This document shows positions 14,294 to 23,051 of a DNA stretch of 33,766 nucleotides, in pieces. Below the pieces are notes generated by a model. The model saw only the letters and a program-made list of their open reading frames with translations. It ran no database searches and had not been told where the DNA came from. A program made the translations under genes and the position numbers. Within the stretch, counting starts at the first letter, position 1. Each line of letters starts with the position of its first letter. The DNA comes from an uncultured Verrucomicrobia subdivision 3 bacterium (lineage in GTDB: Bacteria; Verrucomicrobiota; Verrucomicrobiia; Limisphaerales; UBA11358), in the NCBI GenBank assembly GCA_903865745.1, contig CAIPKV010000042.1, positions 1-33,766 on the forward strand. The letters run 5' to 3'.

Positions 14294-15276
14294 GGGCGGT
14301 TGTGGGGTGAGGCGAGCGTCGCGTTGTTTACAGTGTTGGTTGGTGGCGGCTTGGTGGCCCACAAGATGCCCCATAGGCCGAGCCGGTTCAAGTTGCTGCT
14401 GGTAACGGCGAGATTAGCCGCAATGGCCTGAACATTAGTGGCGAGTTCGGGGTTTTGCAGGACAGTTCCGGCAAGACCTTTGCCCATCTGCAAATCGGTA
14501 GCGAGCTGTTTGAAAGTCGCCGTGGCGTCGGCAATGTCCTTTGTAGCCTGATTGATATTGACGCTGTTGGTGGCGAGTACATCCCTGGCGGAATTCTCTA
14601 AATCGACAAGGCCGCTGGAAAATTGTACCGCGTTGCTGATGGCGAAACCGAACTGCGCCCCATTCGTGGTCACAATACTGTTGATGTCCTGAACCGTATC
14701 GAGCGCCTGCTCGGTAAACAATTTCATATTTGTGATTGAAGTGCCAAAGCTGGAAAGGGTTTGTGCGTTCAAAACCTGTGAACGCAAATCAGTCACAGAC
14801 GCGTCGAGTTTTTTCGCCGTTTCGTCGATACGCTGGATGAAGCCTGCTGCGTCGCGGGCGACCTGCTGGAGGTTGAAAGGTGGCTGGCAGGCCACGTCGG
14901 CACCATCAGCCAAGACCGGCGGAGTATTCGTAGTGGGAATGATGGAAACAAACTGGTCGCCAAGAAAACCGGCCTGCTCAATCACAAACCGCGCGTCGTG
15001 ATAGATCGGAAAGTCATTGTAGATTTTTAGAGACATGGTGACGCTCTTGCCATCCGGTGCAAGCCGGATGTTCTCCACACTGCCAACCTGCACGCCGGCC
15101 AGCAGCACTGCAGCGTATGGCTTGATGCCGCCGACGTTGGCCGCATGTAAGCGCAGTTCATAAGTGCCGCGCCATAGGCTGGAACTCTTGCTGAACTGGA
15201 TTAGCAGCACAGCTAGTAGCCCCAGTCCTATGAAGACGAACAGTCCGACTTTGGTTTCCAATCGCGATTTGTCCAT
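14290..15276 (-). CDS. mlaD: MlaD-like MCE-domain lipid-transport protein
   Basis: A 328-aa protein with one N-terminal membrane anchor (VGLFVFIGLGLLAVLLI, about residues 10-26). The MCE domain covers about 35-115 (LHAANVGGIKPYAAVLLAGVQ, then QAGFLGDQFVSIIP). A long helical C-terminal region of about 200 residues (RDAAGFIQRIDETAKKLDAS onward) would form the periplasmic tunnel or coiled coil. MlaD hexamers hold phospholipids for transport between inner and outer membrane. It lies 12 bp downstream of the ATPase gene in the mlaE-mlaF-mlaD order, and overlaps the PIN/TRAM gene. MlaC and MlaB are not seen. Confidence 0.9.
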   Translation of the reverse strand: MDKSRLETKVGLFVFIGLGLLAVLLIQFSKSSSLWRGTYELRLHAANVGGIKPYAAVLLAGVQVGSVENIRLAPDGKSVTMSLKIYNDFPIYHDARFVIEQAGFLGDQFVSIIPTTNTPPVLADGADVACQPPFNLQQVARDAAGFIQRIDETAKKLDASVTDLRSQVLNAQTLSSFGTSITNMKLFTEQALDTVQDINSIVTTNGAQFGFAISNAVQFSSGLVDLENSARDVLATNSVNINQATKDIADATATFKQLATDLQMGKGLAGTVLQNPELATNVQAIAANLAVTSSNLNRLGLWGILWATKPPPTNTVNNATLASPHNRP

Positions 15277-15288
15277 GATAAAAAGCTT

Positions 15289-16020
15289 CTACGAATCCGC
15301 CACCCCGTCCACAAATTGCCGCACCACCGAGTCTTGCGAGGTAAATAGCGCTTCCGGTGTGCAGTTGGCATAAATTTTTTTGTCGTGCAGCATCAGTACT
15401 CGGTTGCCCACGCGTCGCGCGCTCCGCATATCATGCGTGACCACGATGCTCGTAACCCTTAAGTGGTCGCGAACGCGGATAATGAGTTTGTCGATACTAT
15501 CGGAGACAATCGGGTCAAGCCCTGTCGTCGGCTCATCATAAAGGACGATCTGCGGTTCGTAAATGATGGCGCGAGCAAGGCCGACTCGCTTGCGCATCCC
15601 GCCCGAAAGCTCCGCTGGATTTTTATTTTCGGTGCCGGGTAAGTCTACCATGTCGAGCGTGGCGGCCACACGTTTGGCAATCTCCGCTTCGGTTAAGTGT
15701 TCGTGGCGTCGCAGACCAAACGCTACGTTTTCCGCGACGGTCATCGAATCAAACAGCGCTGCACCTTGGAACACCATTCCGAATTTACGACGAACGCGCA
15801 GCAACTGCCTTTCATTCATCGCCACAATATCCTCGCTGTCGATCAGCACCGCGCCGGCATCTGGCTGTAGTAAGCCAATGATGTGCTTTAGCAAAACGCT
15901 TTTCCCGCCGCCGCTGCGGCCAATGATGACCACTGATTCACCGTTTTCAATTCGAAAACTCACGTCTTGCAGCACCGGCTGCGCGCCGAAACTTTTTTTA
16001 AGGCTGCGGACTTCGATCAT
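15289..16020 (-). CDS. mlaF: MlaF-like ABC transporter ATPase
   Basis: A 243-aa ABC ATPase from ATG 16020, overlapping the mlaE stop (ATGA). The longer in-frame start at 16167 would lie inside mlaE. Walker A is GRSGGGKSVLLK, the signature is LSGGMRKRVGLARAI, Walker B is IVLYDEPTTGLDP and the H-loop is VVTHDM. The MRKRVG form of the signature and IEVRSLKKSFGAQPVLQDVS at the N-terminus are typical of the MlaF/Ttg2A subfamily. It powers phospholipid transport with MlaE and MlaD at the inner membrane. Confidence 0.92.
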   Translation of the reverse strand: MIEVRSLKKSFGAQPVLQDVSFRIENGESVVIIGRSGGGKSVLLKHIIGLLQPDAGAVLIDSEDIVAMNERQLLRVRRKFGMVFQGAALFDSMTVAENVAFGLRRHEHLTEAEIAKRVAATLDMVDLPGTENKNPAELSGGMRKRVGLARAIIYEPQIVLYDEPTTGLDPIVSDSIDKLIIRVRDHLRVTSIVVTHDMRSARRVGNRVLMLHDKKIYANCTPEALFTSQDSVVRQFVDGVADS

Positions 16021-16802
16021 AGTCCTAAAATGATGCAAATATGTTCTAACACCAAAGTCAGGAAAAAATTGCAGATGAGAATTGTGATCGATGAATACAC
16101 CACCGCTTCCGTCGTTGCGCGTCCGACGCCTTCCGCACCCACGCTGCATGAAAGCCCTTTGTAACAACCGACCATAGCGATGATGCCGCCATAAAAAACC
16201 GATTTGATGAGCCCAATCATGACGTCTACATCGCCGGAATACTTAAGCATATTCCACCACGCATAAGCCGGGTCAATGCCCAGTAGGCCGACAGCGACGG
16301 CATAACTAGCTGCGATCCCGACAATCATGGATTCCACCGTGAGCAGCGGCACGGCAATGATAGAAGCAACAAGCCTCGGTACTACGAGATAATCCGTTGG
16401 GTGTGTCGCTAGTGTGCGCAGCGCATCAATCTGTTCTGTTACCCGCATGGTACCGATTTCCGCAGCGATGGCAGCACCAACACGCCCCGCGACCATTAGC
16501 GCGGTTAGCACAGGGCCAAGTTCGCTGCACATCGAAACGCTCACGACCGCCAGTGTGGCCGTGTCCATCTTGACTTTGTGAAATTGGAAATACGTTTGCG
16601 CTGCCAGGACCATCCCAGTAAACGCGCCGGTGACGATTACGACTGATTGCGACTTAATGCCTATGAAATAAATCTGATAAAGCACATCGCGTCGCGAAAA
16701 CTTGAAAGTTGACGCCGACGCAATAGCCTCGCGCGAGAGTAGGGTGATGCGCCCTAGTCCCACTAGCCATTCGCCAACCCATGTGCCAGCCAGAAAATTC
16801 AT
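16017..16802 (-). CDS. mlaE: MlaE-like ABC transporter permease
   Basis: A 261-aa permease using ATG 16802; a TTG six codons upstream is possible. The family features are GIKSQSVVIVTGAFTGMVLAAQ, MCSELGPVLTALMVAGRVGA and AAEIGTMRVTEQIDALRTL, the conserved cytoplasmic coupling segment. Several membrane spans follow to the C-terminus (TEAVVYSSITILICNFFLTL). First gene of the six-gene minus-strand operon. The 117-bp gap to fucI is divergent and must contain both promoters. Confidence 0.92.
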   Translation of the reverse strand: MNFLAGTWVGEWLVGLGRITLLSREAIASASTFKFSRRDVLYQIYFIGIKSQSVVIVTGAFTGMVLAAQTYFQFHKVKMDTATLAVVSVSMCSELGPVLTALMVAGRVGAAIAAEIGTMRVTEQIDALRTLATHPTDYLVVPRLVASIIAVPLLTVESMIVGIAASYAVAVGLLGIDPAYAWWNMLKYSGDVDVMIGLIKSVFYGGIIAMVGCYKGLSCSVGAEGVGRATTEAVVYSSITILICNFFLTLVLEHICIILGL

Positions 16803-16919
16803 CGCGCGCAAACTTAACAAACAAGCTTGCGGTTTACCAGTTTGGGAATTTAATCTCTTCCATCACCAGCGGACATAAAGTCCAAATGATTCAAATAAAA
16901 AAATTCGTTCAAAAAAGTT

Positions 16920-18704
16920 ATGAAAACATCCGTCTTCAGCGGTTCACTTCCTAAGATTGGCATTCGCCCCACGATTGATGGTCGACTCGGCGGCGTCCGC
17001 GAGTCGCTCGAAAAGCAAACCATGGAAATGGCCAAATCCGCCGCTAAATTGATTTCAGCCAGCCTGCACTATCCAAATGGGAAGAAAGTTGAATGTGTCA
17101 TCGCTGACACCTGTATTGGTGGGGTGGCAGAGGCGTCGGCCTGCGCGGAAAAATTCGCGCGTGAAGGCGTCGGTGTTTCACTCACGGTCACGCCTTGCTG
17201 GTGTTACGGAAGTGAAACCATGGACATGAATCCTGCGGTGCCGAAAGCGGTCTGGGGTTTCAACGGCACAGAGCGTCCCGGCGCGGTTTATCTGGCGGCA
17301 GTCCTGGCGGGGCATTCACAGAAAGGTATTCCCGCATTCAGTATTTATGGACGCGATGTACAGGATGGCGGTGATAAATCCATTCCCGCTGACGTGCAGG
17401 AAAAAATTCTCCGCTTCGTCCGCGCTGGTCTGGCAGTGGCCTTGATGCGTGGCAAGTCTTATCTCGGCATGGGCGGTGTCTCGATGGGAATAGCCGGCTC
17501 CATCGTGGACCAGCCGTTCTTTGAGGATTATTTGGGAATGCGCGTCGAGACGATTGACATGACAGAATTTCTTCGGCGCATGGACAAAGGTATTTATGAC
17601 CCCGTTGAATACAAAAAAGCCCTGAAGTGGGTGAAGGAAAATTGTCCTGAAGGCAAGGACTACAATTCGCCCAATACGACACGACCGCGTGCTCAACTCG
17701 ATAGCGAATGGGAAAAATCCGTCAAGATGTCGCTCATTGCGCGCGACCTCATGGTTGGGAATCCCAAACTCGCTGAAATGGGTTTTGGCGAGGAGGCCCA
17801 GGGCCATAACGCGATTGCCTCGGGTTTTCAAGGTCAACGCCAATGGACCGATTATCAGCCCAACGGAGATTTTCTTGAAGCGATGCTCAACACCTCCTTT
17901 GATTGGAACGGCATTCGCGCGCCCTATATTGTCGCGACGGAAAACGATTGCCTCAACGGCGCCTCGATGTTGTTTGGGCATCTGCTGACGAATACCGCAC
18001 AAATATTTGCCGATGTTCGGACTTACTGGAGCAAGGATTCAGTCAAACGAGTTTCTGGTCATACGCTTGACGGCCATGCGGTGAATGGCATTTTGCATCT
18101 CATTAACTCTGGCCCGGCTACGCTTGATGGCACTGGTCAGCAGGAAATTGATGGCCAGCCCGCCATGAAACCCTTCTGGGAAATTTCCAAGGATGAGGCC
18201 CAGAAATGTCTCGGGGCGACGACATGGCATCCGTCCATCACGGAATATTTTCCGGGTGGCGGCTGGAGCACACGCTTCCTCACACGTGGCGGTATGCCGG
18301 TAACGATGTGCCGCTTGAATCTGGTGAAAGGTCTTGGCCCTGCGCTGCAAATTGCCGAAGGTTACACGGTTGATCTGCCTGAGAAGGTTCACGATGCGCT
18401 CGACCAGCGGACTAATCCGACCTGGCCGACAACGTGGTTCGCCCCGCGACTGACTGGACACGGTGCATTCCGTGATGTTTATTCTGTCATGAACAACTGG
18501 GGCGCAAATCATGGCGCCATCAGCTACGGCCATATTGGCGCAGACCTGATTTCTTTGGCGGCCATGCTGCGCATACCGGTTTATATGCACAACGTCGTGG
18601 CGGAAAAAGTTTTTCGGCCAAGCAGTTGGGCGGCTTTCGGCACGGCTGACTTGGAAGGTGCCGATTATCGTGCTTGTAAAAACCTTGGCCCGCTCTACGC
18701 ATAA
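16920..18704 (+). CDS. fucI: L-fucose isomerase
   Basis: A 594-aa protein, close to E. coli FucI (591). It interconverts L-fucose and L-fuculose, and D-arabinose and D-ribulose, with Mn2+. Metal ligands are conserved in the right spacing: E341 in [11 protein letters not shown]365 in IFADVRTYW (24 residues apart, as in E. coli E337/D361) and the histidine in [15 protein letters not shown]. The N-terminal [19 protein letters not shown] is also typical. No fuculose kinase or aldolase gene lies next to it, so the rest of the pathway is elsewhere or the enzyme serves another sugar. It has its own terminator. Confidence 0.96.
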   Translation: MKTSVFSGSLPKIGIRPTIDGRLGGVRESLEKQTMEMAKSAAKLISASLHYPNGKKVECVIADTCIGGVAEASACAEKFAREGVGVSLTVTPCWCYGSETMDMNPAVPKAVWGFNGTERPGAVYLAAVLAGHSQKGIPAFSIYGRDVQDGGDKSIPADVQEKILRFVRAGLAVALMRGKSYLGMGGVSMGIAGSIVDQPFFEDYLGMRVETIDMTEFLRRMDKGIYDPVEYKKALKWVKENCPEGKDYNSPNTTRPRAQLDSEWEKSVKMSLIARDLMVGNPKLAEMGFGEEAQGHNAIASGFQGQRQWTDYQPNGDFLEAMLNTSFDWNGIRAPYIVATENDCLNGASMLFGHLLTNTAQIFADVRTYWSKDSVKRVSGHTLDGHAVNGILHLINSGPATLDGTGQQEIDGQPAMKPFWEISKDEAQKCLGATTWHPSITEYFPGGGWSTRFLTRGGMPVTMCRLNLVKGLGPALQIAEGYTVDLPEKVHDALDQRTNPTWPTTWFAPRLTGHGAFRDVYSVMNNWGANHGAISYGHIGADLISLAAMLRIPVYMHNVVAEKVFRPSSWAAFGTADLEGADYRACKNLGPLYA

Positions 18705-18731
18705 ACTACGGAGAGGGGAATCTGTAAACAC

Positions 18732-18763
18732 AAACGGCGCGGAAATCAATCCGCGCCGTTTTT
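18732..18763. terminator. Bidirectional terminator between fucI and zinc-ribbon gene
   Basis: A perfect 12-bp stem (18732-18743 with 18750-18761) with a 6-nt loop, T-rich on the plus side (TTTTTCTTG) and A/T-containing on the minus side. It serves the convergent ends of fucI and the gene at 18777-19148. Confidence 0.85.
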
Positions 18764-18776
18764 CTTGATTTATTAT

Positions 18777-19148
18777 TTAAACAGTTTGCAATCGCACGGA
18801 AGTCGGCTTGGTCTTCGTCTTTTTGATTTTCACTTCCGGCTTGGCGGGGCTAATGTGTTCCGGCAGGCATAGATAGCAGCCGCAGCTTTCGCAGATTTGA
18901 ATGTCCGTGCCATGCATCAGGATTAGTTCCGTATTCCGAGGTACCTGCACATGGCATCCGCTACAGACTTGGTTGCGGATCACAGCAACGACTTTTTTAC
19001 CGCGAACGACCAGCCGGTCATAATGTGCGAGGATTGGGGTCGGGATACGGGCGCGCAGTTCGGCGAGGTGTTTTTGCTTTTCATTACCCGCGATCCCCAA
19101 GGATTCGAGGGTTTGAAGCTTCAGGAGGTTTTCGATGGTATTTTTCAT
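18777..19148 (-). CDS. Short C4-type zinc-ribbon protein
   Basis: A 123-aa protein from ATG 19148; a TTG nine codons earlier is possible. It has a helical N-terminus (MKNTIENLLKLQTLESLG) and RIPTPILAHYDRLVVRGKK. The zinc ribbon is CSGCHVQVPRNTELIL followed by ICESCGCYLCLPE, with CxxC pairs about 35 residues apart. This matches the C-terminal half of the zf-RING_7 (CT398-like) proteins, but the long N-terminal coiled coil is much shorter than in the usual 240-aa members. A basic lysine-rich tail follows. Function is unknown, possibly RNA or ribosome associated. Confidence 0.75.
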   Translation of the reverse strand: MKNTIENLLKLQTLESLGIAGNEKQKHLAELRARIPTPILAHYDRLVVRGKKVVAVIRNQVCSGCHVQVPRNTELILMHGTDIQICESCGCYLCLPEHISPAKPEVKIKKTKTKPTSVRLQTV

Positions 19149-19294
19149 AGGCGAATGAAAGTTGAATTCACTCAATCTGACTGTACGATTCGCCGACGGT
19201 TCCAGCTAGACATCTTTTGCTGTGTTTTCACCATGTGGTTTAAAAATCCAAGCCGCGCGCGGTTGCCGGCGGCCGATTTGATTTTAAAAATCGC

Positions 19295-19894
19295 GTGTCT
19301 GTTGTAGGCTTGGTTGTGATTCGCAAACTGATTTTCCGCACCGTTGGCGGCTGTATTCTGTTACTGGCACCGGTACTCCTGGTGGCGTTTTTTTATCCGG
19401 AAACAATCCTGTGCTTGGATAGTGGTAAAAATGTTTCGGCGGATGTCATTGTCGTTCTCGGCGGCGGTGTGCATGAGCAGCGCGCCGACCGTGCGGCGGA
19501 ACTCTTCCAGCAGCACGCTGCGCCGCGCATCCTCATAACCGGAGCGGGTGACGACGAAATCAACCGGCTTATCCTGCTGCAAAAGGGCGTGCCCGCCACC
19601 GCCATCGAGGTTGAGGGCGATTCCATGACGACGAGGGAGAATGCTGAGTTCTCCCTCAAGCGGCTGAGCGCGGAAAATGTTCATCGCGTGATTCTGGTCA
19701 CGTCTTGGTATCACGCGCGGCGGGCGCTGAAGACGTTTGAGCATTACGCTCCGGACCTGAAATTTTATTCACGTCCATCTTATTTTGCGTTTGAACGTGA
19801 TGAGTGGCCTCACCATGGTAGCGGTCGGCGGATGCGGCTGGAGTTTATAAAGCTACCAGGTTATTGGCTTCGGTATGGTGTTAACCCATTTTGA
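19295..19894 (+). CDS. YdcF/DUF218-family membrane-anchored protein
   Basis: A 199-aa protein from GTG 19295; GTG 19316 is an equally good start. One N-terminal transmembrane segment (VGGCILLLAPVLLVAFFY) is followed by the DUF218 domain: ADVIVVLGGGVHEQRADRAA, RILITGAGDD, DSMTTRENAEFSLKRL and VILVTSWYHARRALKTFE. The ENA and SxYHxxRA motifs are the family hallmarks. Members include YdcF, which binds S-adenosylmethionine, and SanA/ElyC envelope proteins; the role here is probably envelope-related. The gene is monocistronic, upstream of the tRNA. Confidence 0.87.
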   Translation: MSVVGLVVIRKLIFRTVGGCILLLAPVLLVAFFYPETILCLDSGKNVSADVIVVLGGGVHEQRADRAAELFQQHAAPRILITGAGDDEINRLILLQKGVPATAIEVEGDSMTTRENAEFSLKRLSAENVHRVILVTSWYHARRALKTFEHYAPDLKFYSRPSYFAFERDEWPHHGSGRRMRLEFIKLPGYWLRYGVNPF

Positions 19895-19984
19895 TTGTCC
19901 TTAATGCTCATGTGATTGGTGAAACCATCGTCGTTGCGGCTTCGGCTTATTACGATGCTGAACTCTCCAAGTCGCTGAAAAAAC

Positions 19985-20014
19985 TTGTCTTATCAGGTCG
20001 GGTGTGACTACAAT
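19985..20014 (+). promoter_or_regulatory. Promoter of the initiator tRNA gene
   Basis: TTGTCT (19985-19990), an 18-bp spacer and TACAAT (20009-20014), placing the transcript start about 7 nt before the mature tRNA 5' end at 20028. Confidence 0.6.
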
Positions 20015-20027
20015 GCTATTCCTTGAT

Positions 20028-20104
<77 letters not shown>

Positions 20105-20109
20105 ATTTC

Positions 20110-20142
20110 ACGGCCATGAAACACGATTTCATGGCCGTTTTT
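20110..20142 (+). terminator. Intrinsic terminator after tRNA-fMet
   Basis: A perfect 12-bp stem (20110-20121 with 20127-20138), a 5-nt loop and a T-run (20138-20142), starting 6 nt after the tRNA CCA end. Confidence 0.88.
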
Positions 20143-20221
20143 GTTTGGTTTTATGAGATTTCTGCCTTTGGAGTCATATTTGTGAGACAAGGCGAACTTC
20201 CTGAAATGTGGTGAGCAAAAA

Positions 20222-20253
20222 CAAACACATCCACAAACACATTTCCAAACACA
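20222..20253. repeat. Three short direct repeats, 12-nt period
   Basis: CAAACACAT at 20222-20230 and 20234-20242, and CAAACACA at 20246-20253. It lies between the tRNA terminator and the gene remnants, in the gap 20143-20367, which otherwise shows nothing recognisable. Confidence 0.5.
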
Positions 20254-20367
20254 CGGCGAGAGCGAACGTCATTCCGCGATTTTGAGGTTTTACGTTCGTG
20301 AATTTGTAGATCACCGGTTGCTGGAAACCGATTTAGTTCAATGGTCGTATGACGCCGTGAATCCGCG

Positions 20368-20907
20368 TTAGGAAGAGCCAACATTTCTCTGGCCAGCGGC
20401 GATGGCCTCCAGATCGGCGCGGCGAAGTCGGAAGCTACCGGGCAGCACTTCAATCTTTTGTAGCAGTCCGGCTTTGGTCAGCCGTTTCAACTTGTCGGCC
20501 ATGTCCCGATACACGGAAAAGCCACGGTCTTGCGGCGTGGACAAATCGCAAAACACAAGCTGCGCCAAACGATCATCCTTCGTCGCCTCCCAAATCTGCT
20601 GAATCTTTTCCACGGCGAGATTTACTTTGCTCTGCGGATCATCCGGCAGGCTGGGTTTCATCAGCCGCAAATCCAGCGCGGCCTTGCGGCCTTCGGTGGT
20701 GATTTTAAGCATGTTGTCTTCGCGCGGATCAATGCGTCCGCGTTTCAACGCCTCGGCGCGCTTTGCGAGACCTTCAACAAACTCCTTCAGCTCCGCCGAT
20801 GCCGGCGCATTGCGGATGAACACGGCGAAAATCAGCGCCGCATGAATGAACAACCAAATAAAGACGAAGACCGATGATGGCTTTCTGAAAAAGACCTTAC
20901 CTGACAC
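20368..20907 (-). pseudogene. Fragment of a large phage/conjugative-element helicase
   Basis: A 179-aa open frame with a GTG start. Its core resembles an internal piece of the very large SNF2-type helicase/DNA-methylase proteins carried by phages and integrative elements: AELKEFVEGLAKRAEALKRG, then EDNMLKITTEGRKAALDLRL, then SKVNLAVEKIQQIWEATKDD and AQLVFCDLSTPQ (the start of the C-terminal helicase lobe). Neither the ATPase Walker motifs nor the arginine-finger region is present. The first 25 hydrophobic residues and the last 35 look unrelated to that family, so the piece is probably fused to flanking sequence by deletion. Recognition is from memory of the family. Confidence 0.55.
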
Positions 20908-21023
20908 AGGAAACCAACACTACTTGCAGAGAGGCATAATAACGTCTGCTACCAAAATTTATTTCGACATGGACGATTATTGGCTATGGGAAACAACTGG
21001 GTTTCCAGACATTTCTTTGAAAT

Positions 21024-21800
21024 TCAAAACCCGATAAGGACAGGCTTGTTTGTAATCACAGAACCTCCCATTCCGCGATATTTGAGATAACCGATCCATG
21101 TCTGTCTATTTGTTCTCAAGATAATTCTTATCCTGTCCTCATAAACGAGATCATTAATTGTTCCCTCGTCCCAGTCGGGACACTGATAGCCGCATTCTTT
21201 TATACGCCCGACCAACCATGATGCAAATTTCACTTCGCTAATTTTGTCGCCAATATCGTCGCTGAAAGGTTCCTTTGAAAGGCTGTCGCCAAATTGTGCT
21301 TCGCTAATTTTATCGCCGATATGCTCAACAATCTTGCGAGGTATTTCCTGAATCAACATTGAGAATCTTGAGTCCTTTTCAAAGTGCAGCAATTTGTTGT
21401 AGGCAGGCTTTGGAAGCTCTGGGAAGCGTTCGCATGGATACCATTGTTGCGTGGCCGGACATAAAACCATTGTCTCCGGCTCGACGACTTTCTTCCGCAT
21501 CAAACCGCGCATTTCGAGCTTGTTGAACGGGCCTTCCACCGTTTGACTTGGCGTGCGATAGAAATATTTTGCGCCGATGATTTGGGTTAATTTTGACGGG
21601 CCGCGTCCTCGAAAAAGTGTGTAAATGCAATTTGGGGCAACTGGCGATGACGGAACAGGGATAGCGGGTAAATCCCCCGCACTTGCCGTAGGCACGGTCA
21701 ATGATTGATTGCATTTTGGGCATTGAACAGACATTCCCGCGCCCGCCTCATCAATCAAGATATGTGTGCCACAACTGCTGCAATTAAATGATATATCCAT
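21024..21800 (-). CDS. Zinc-ribbon plus GYF_2-like domain protein of unknown function
   Basis: A 258-aa intact frame. Residues 5-32 form a small zinc ribbon (C7, C10, C27, C30: CSSCGTH and CPKCNQSL). A Pro-rich linker follows. Residues about 75-130 resemble the GYF_2/DUF4339 domain (YFYRTPSQTVEGPFNKLEMR, then MVLCPATQQWYPCERFPEL), which binds proline-rich or partner peptides. The last 125 residues are unrecognised and contain a near-duplication, HIGDKISEAQF and DIGDKISEVKF, about 22 residues apart. Codon use looks normal. It lies in the decayed island but shows no damage. No function is proposed beyond a possible adaptor role. Confidence 0.65.
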   Translation of the reverse strand: MDISFNCSSCGTHILIDEAGAGMSVQCPKCNQSLTVPTASAGDLPAIPVPSSPVAPNCIYTLFRGRGPSKLTQIIGAKYFYRTPSQTVEGPFNKLEMRGLMRKKVVEPETMVLCPATQQWYPCERFPELPKPAYNKLLHFEKDSRFSMLIQEIPRKIVEHIGDKISEAQFGDSLSKEPFSDDIGDKISEVKFASWLVGRIKECGYQCPDWDEGTINDLVYEDRIRIILRTNRQTWIGYLKYRGMGGSVITNKPVLIGF

Positions 21801-21821
21801 CGTCCTGAATTGGTTTGGCGC

Positions 21822-21998
21822 TCACCGATTTAATGCCACCACTGCGGTCTTTCCTAAATAGTCGGTGAGCACGCGCTCAAACTCTCGTGTGGCGTCCACC
21901 GTGCCAGTAGTGGCATGTCCCGCTTCATGTAAAAGGGTCGCGGCATAGCCAACCAAAGATGACAATTTGGTGCGCTTGATAACTATTGCTTGAATGGA
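21822..21998 (-). pseudogene. C-terminal fragment with HExxH motif
   Basis: The frame VIKRTKLSSLVGYAATLLHE, then AGHATTGTVDATREFERVL and TDYLGKTAVVAL, resembles the C-terminal tail of large ATP-binding (HATPase-type) proteins of accessory regions. Those carry a metalloprotease-like HExxH (here HEAGH near 21915-21929). Upstream of about 21998 the frame turns into sequence coding for another protein in a different frame, so the parent gene was cut here. Confidence 0.45.
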
Positions 21999-22345
21999 TG
22001 AATCCCAAATCCTCCTACGAGAATTGCCGCACTGGTCGTCACGCTCCCGACGATGGCCCGCAGCGGCGGATAAAAGATGGAGGTGAGCCCGAACAGGAAC
22101 AGGACGACGCCGACCCAAACAATGCCCTTGAGGCTGGCCAGCTTCGCGCTTAACTCGCGCGCCGTGTCCTTCTGAGCCGCGCCCAGCTCCGTTTTGGCTC
22201 GCGTCTCCTCATGCTCGACAACGGCCATCGGCGCGCTGATTACCAGGGCAGGGGAATTGGTGACGCGCGCTCCGCTCGTGTCGGCGGTGACGTGCGTCTC
22301 CACCAGCCGGGAACCGGCCGGCACGGTGTAGCTCCGCGTCTTCAC
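21983..22345 (-). CDS. Two-span membrane protein, 5' end uncertain or lost
   Basis: At least 120 aa from GTG 22345. It has a polar N-terminal region (YTVPAGSRLVETHVTADTSG), a helical stretch (KTELGAAQKDTARELSAKL) and two membrane spans (IVWVGVVLFLFGLTSIFY and VGSVTTSAAILVGGFGIH). It resembles small phage or plasmid membrane proteins but is not identified. The same frame stays open upstream to about 22545 with protein-like sequence (FGFEEFAKLVYDGRDFGLLE and RELAEQAVVQGENPAQV) but no ATG, GTG or TTG. The real start is therefore probably destroyed by a frameshift or deletion. The C-terminus runs into the HExxH fragment. Confidence 0.45.
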   Translation of the reverse strand: MKTRSYTVPAGSRLVETHVTADTSGARVTNSPALVISAPMAVVEHEETRAKTELGAAQKDTARELSAKLASLKGIVWVGVVLFLFGLTSIFYPPLRAIVGSVTTSAAILVGGFGIHPFKQ

Positions 22346-22583
22346 CGTCTCTTGATCCTGACGGGAAACTTGCGCTGGATTCTCGCCTTGAACGACGGCT
22401 TGCTCAGCCAGTTCACGCCCGCGAACATCACGGTCTTCGAGTAAGCCGAAATCGCGACCGTCGTAGACGAGTTTTGCGAATTCCTCGAAACCAAATGGGA
22501 AGACGGCACCTACCTCCGCATTGAGAAATAAACCATGAAATCGCCATCTTCGGCTGGCTTTCCCTTAGCAACAGCGCTGTCCG

Positions 22584-23045
22584 TTAGGACAGGTCGGATG
22601 CAACGTCACGTTGCCCCCAAAGTTTGGCAATCATTTCCCGTTGCGGCGTGAACGGATATTTAGCCTTGGGCTGCTTTTGCGATTCGTCAATGTACCGGAG
22701 CGCGAATTGCGCGCCGGTCATCAGCGCCGTTTTGCCAAGCTGTTCATTCAGTTTTTGCGCCACGTCATCCAACGCGCCCTAGCGTTCTTCATGCGTCCGC
22801 CCCCAAAGTGTCGGATGCGTGTCCAGCTTTTCAAGGTTGAACATCGCAATGTGAACCTGCCGCACCGGCAACCGCTGGCCGGCCATGATGCCGCGAAACA
22901 TTTGCTCCATAACCTCGTTGATGACGGAGTTTAGAAACTGCGGATGCATGAAACGGTGGCTGGTGCCGACTTCGGTAAAGTTTGTGAACCGGACACTCAA
23001 GTCCCGCCAAGCTGGCTCGGGGCGGCACAAAATTTTCATCGCCAA
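22584..23045 (-). pseudogene. Gene interrupted by an in-frame amber codon
   Basis: Two open pieces in the same frame are separated only by a TAG (22779-22781). The first piece reads DLSVRFTNFTEVGTSHRFMH, then LPVRQVHIAMFNLEKLDTH, ending RTHEER. The second begins GALDDVAQKLNEQLGKTALM and continues TGAQFALRYIDESQKQ. The junction ER-stop-GALDDV would read ERWGALDDV if TAG came from a Trp codon. The layout loosely resembles the C-terminal little-finger region and tail of Y-family (DinB/UmuC-like) polymerases, but this is weak. There is no good start and no N-terminal catalytic part, so it is a truncated, inactivated remnant. Confidence 0.5.
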
Positions 23046-23051
23046 AACCCG

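Noticed and set aside
22350-22531. Plus-strand segment that looked like a gene remnant with an internal TAA (ending in WEDGTYLRIEK)
   Set aside because: It lies opposite a minus-strand frame open from about 22545 to 21983 that continues smoothly into the membrane protein, so the plus frame is more likely its shadow.
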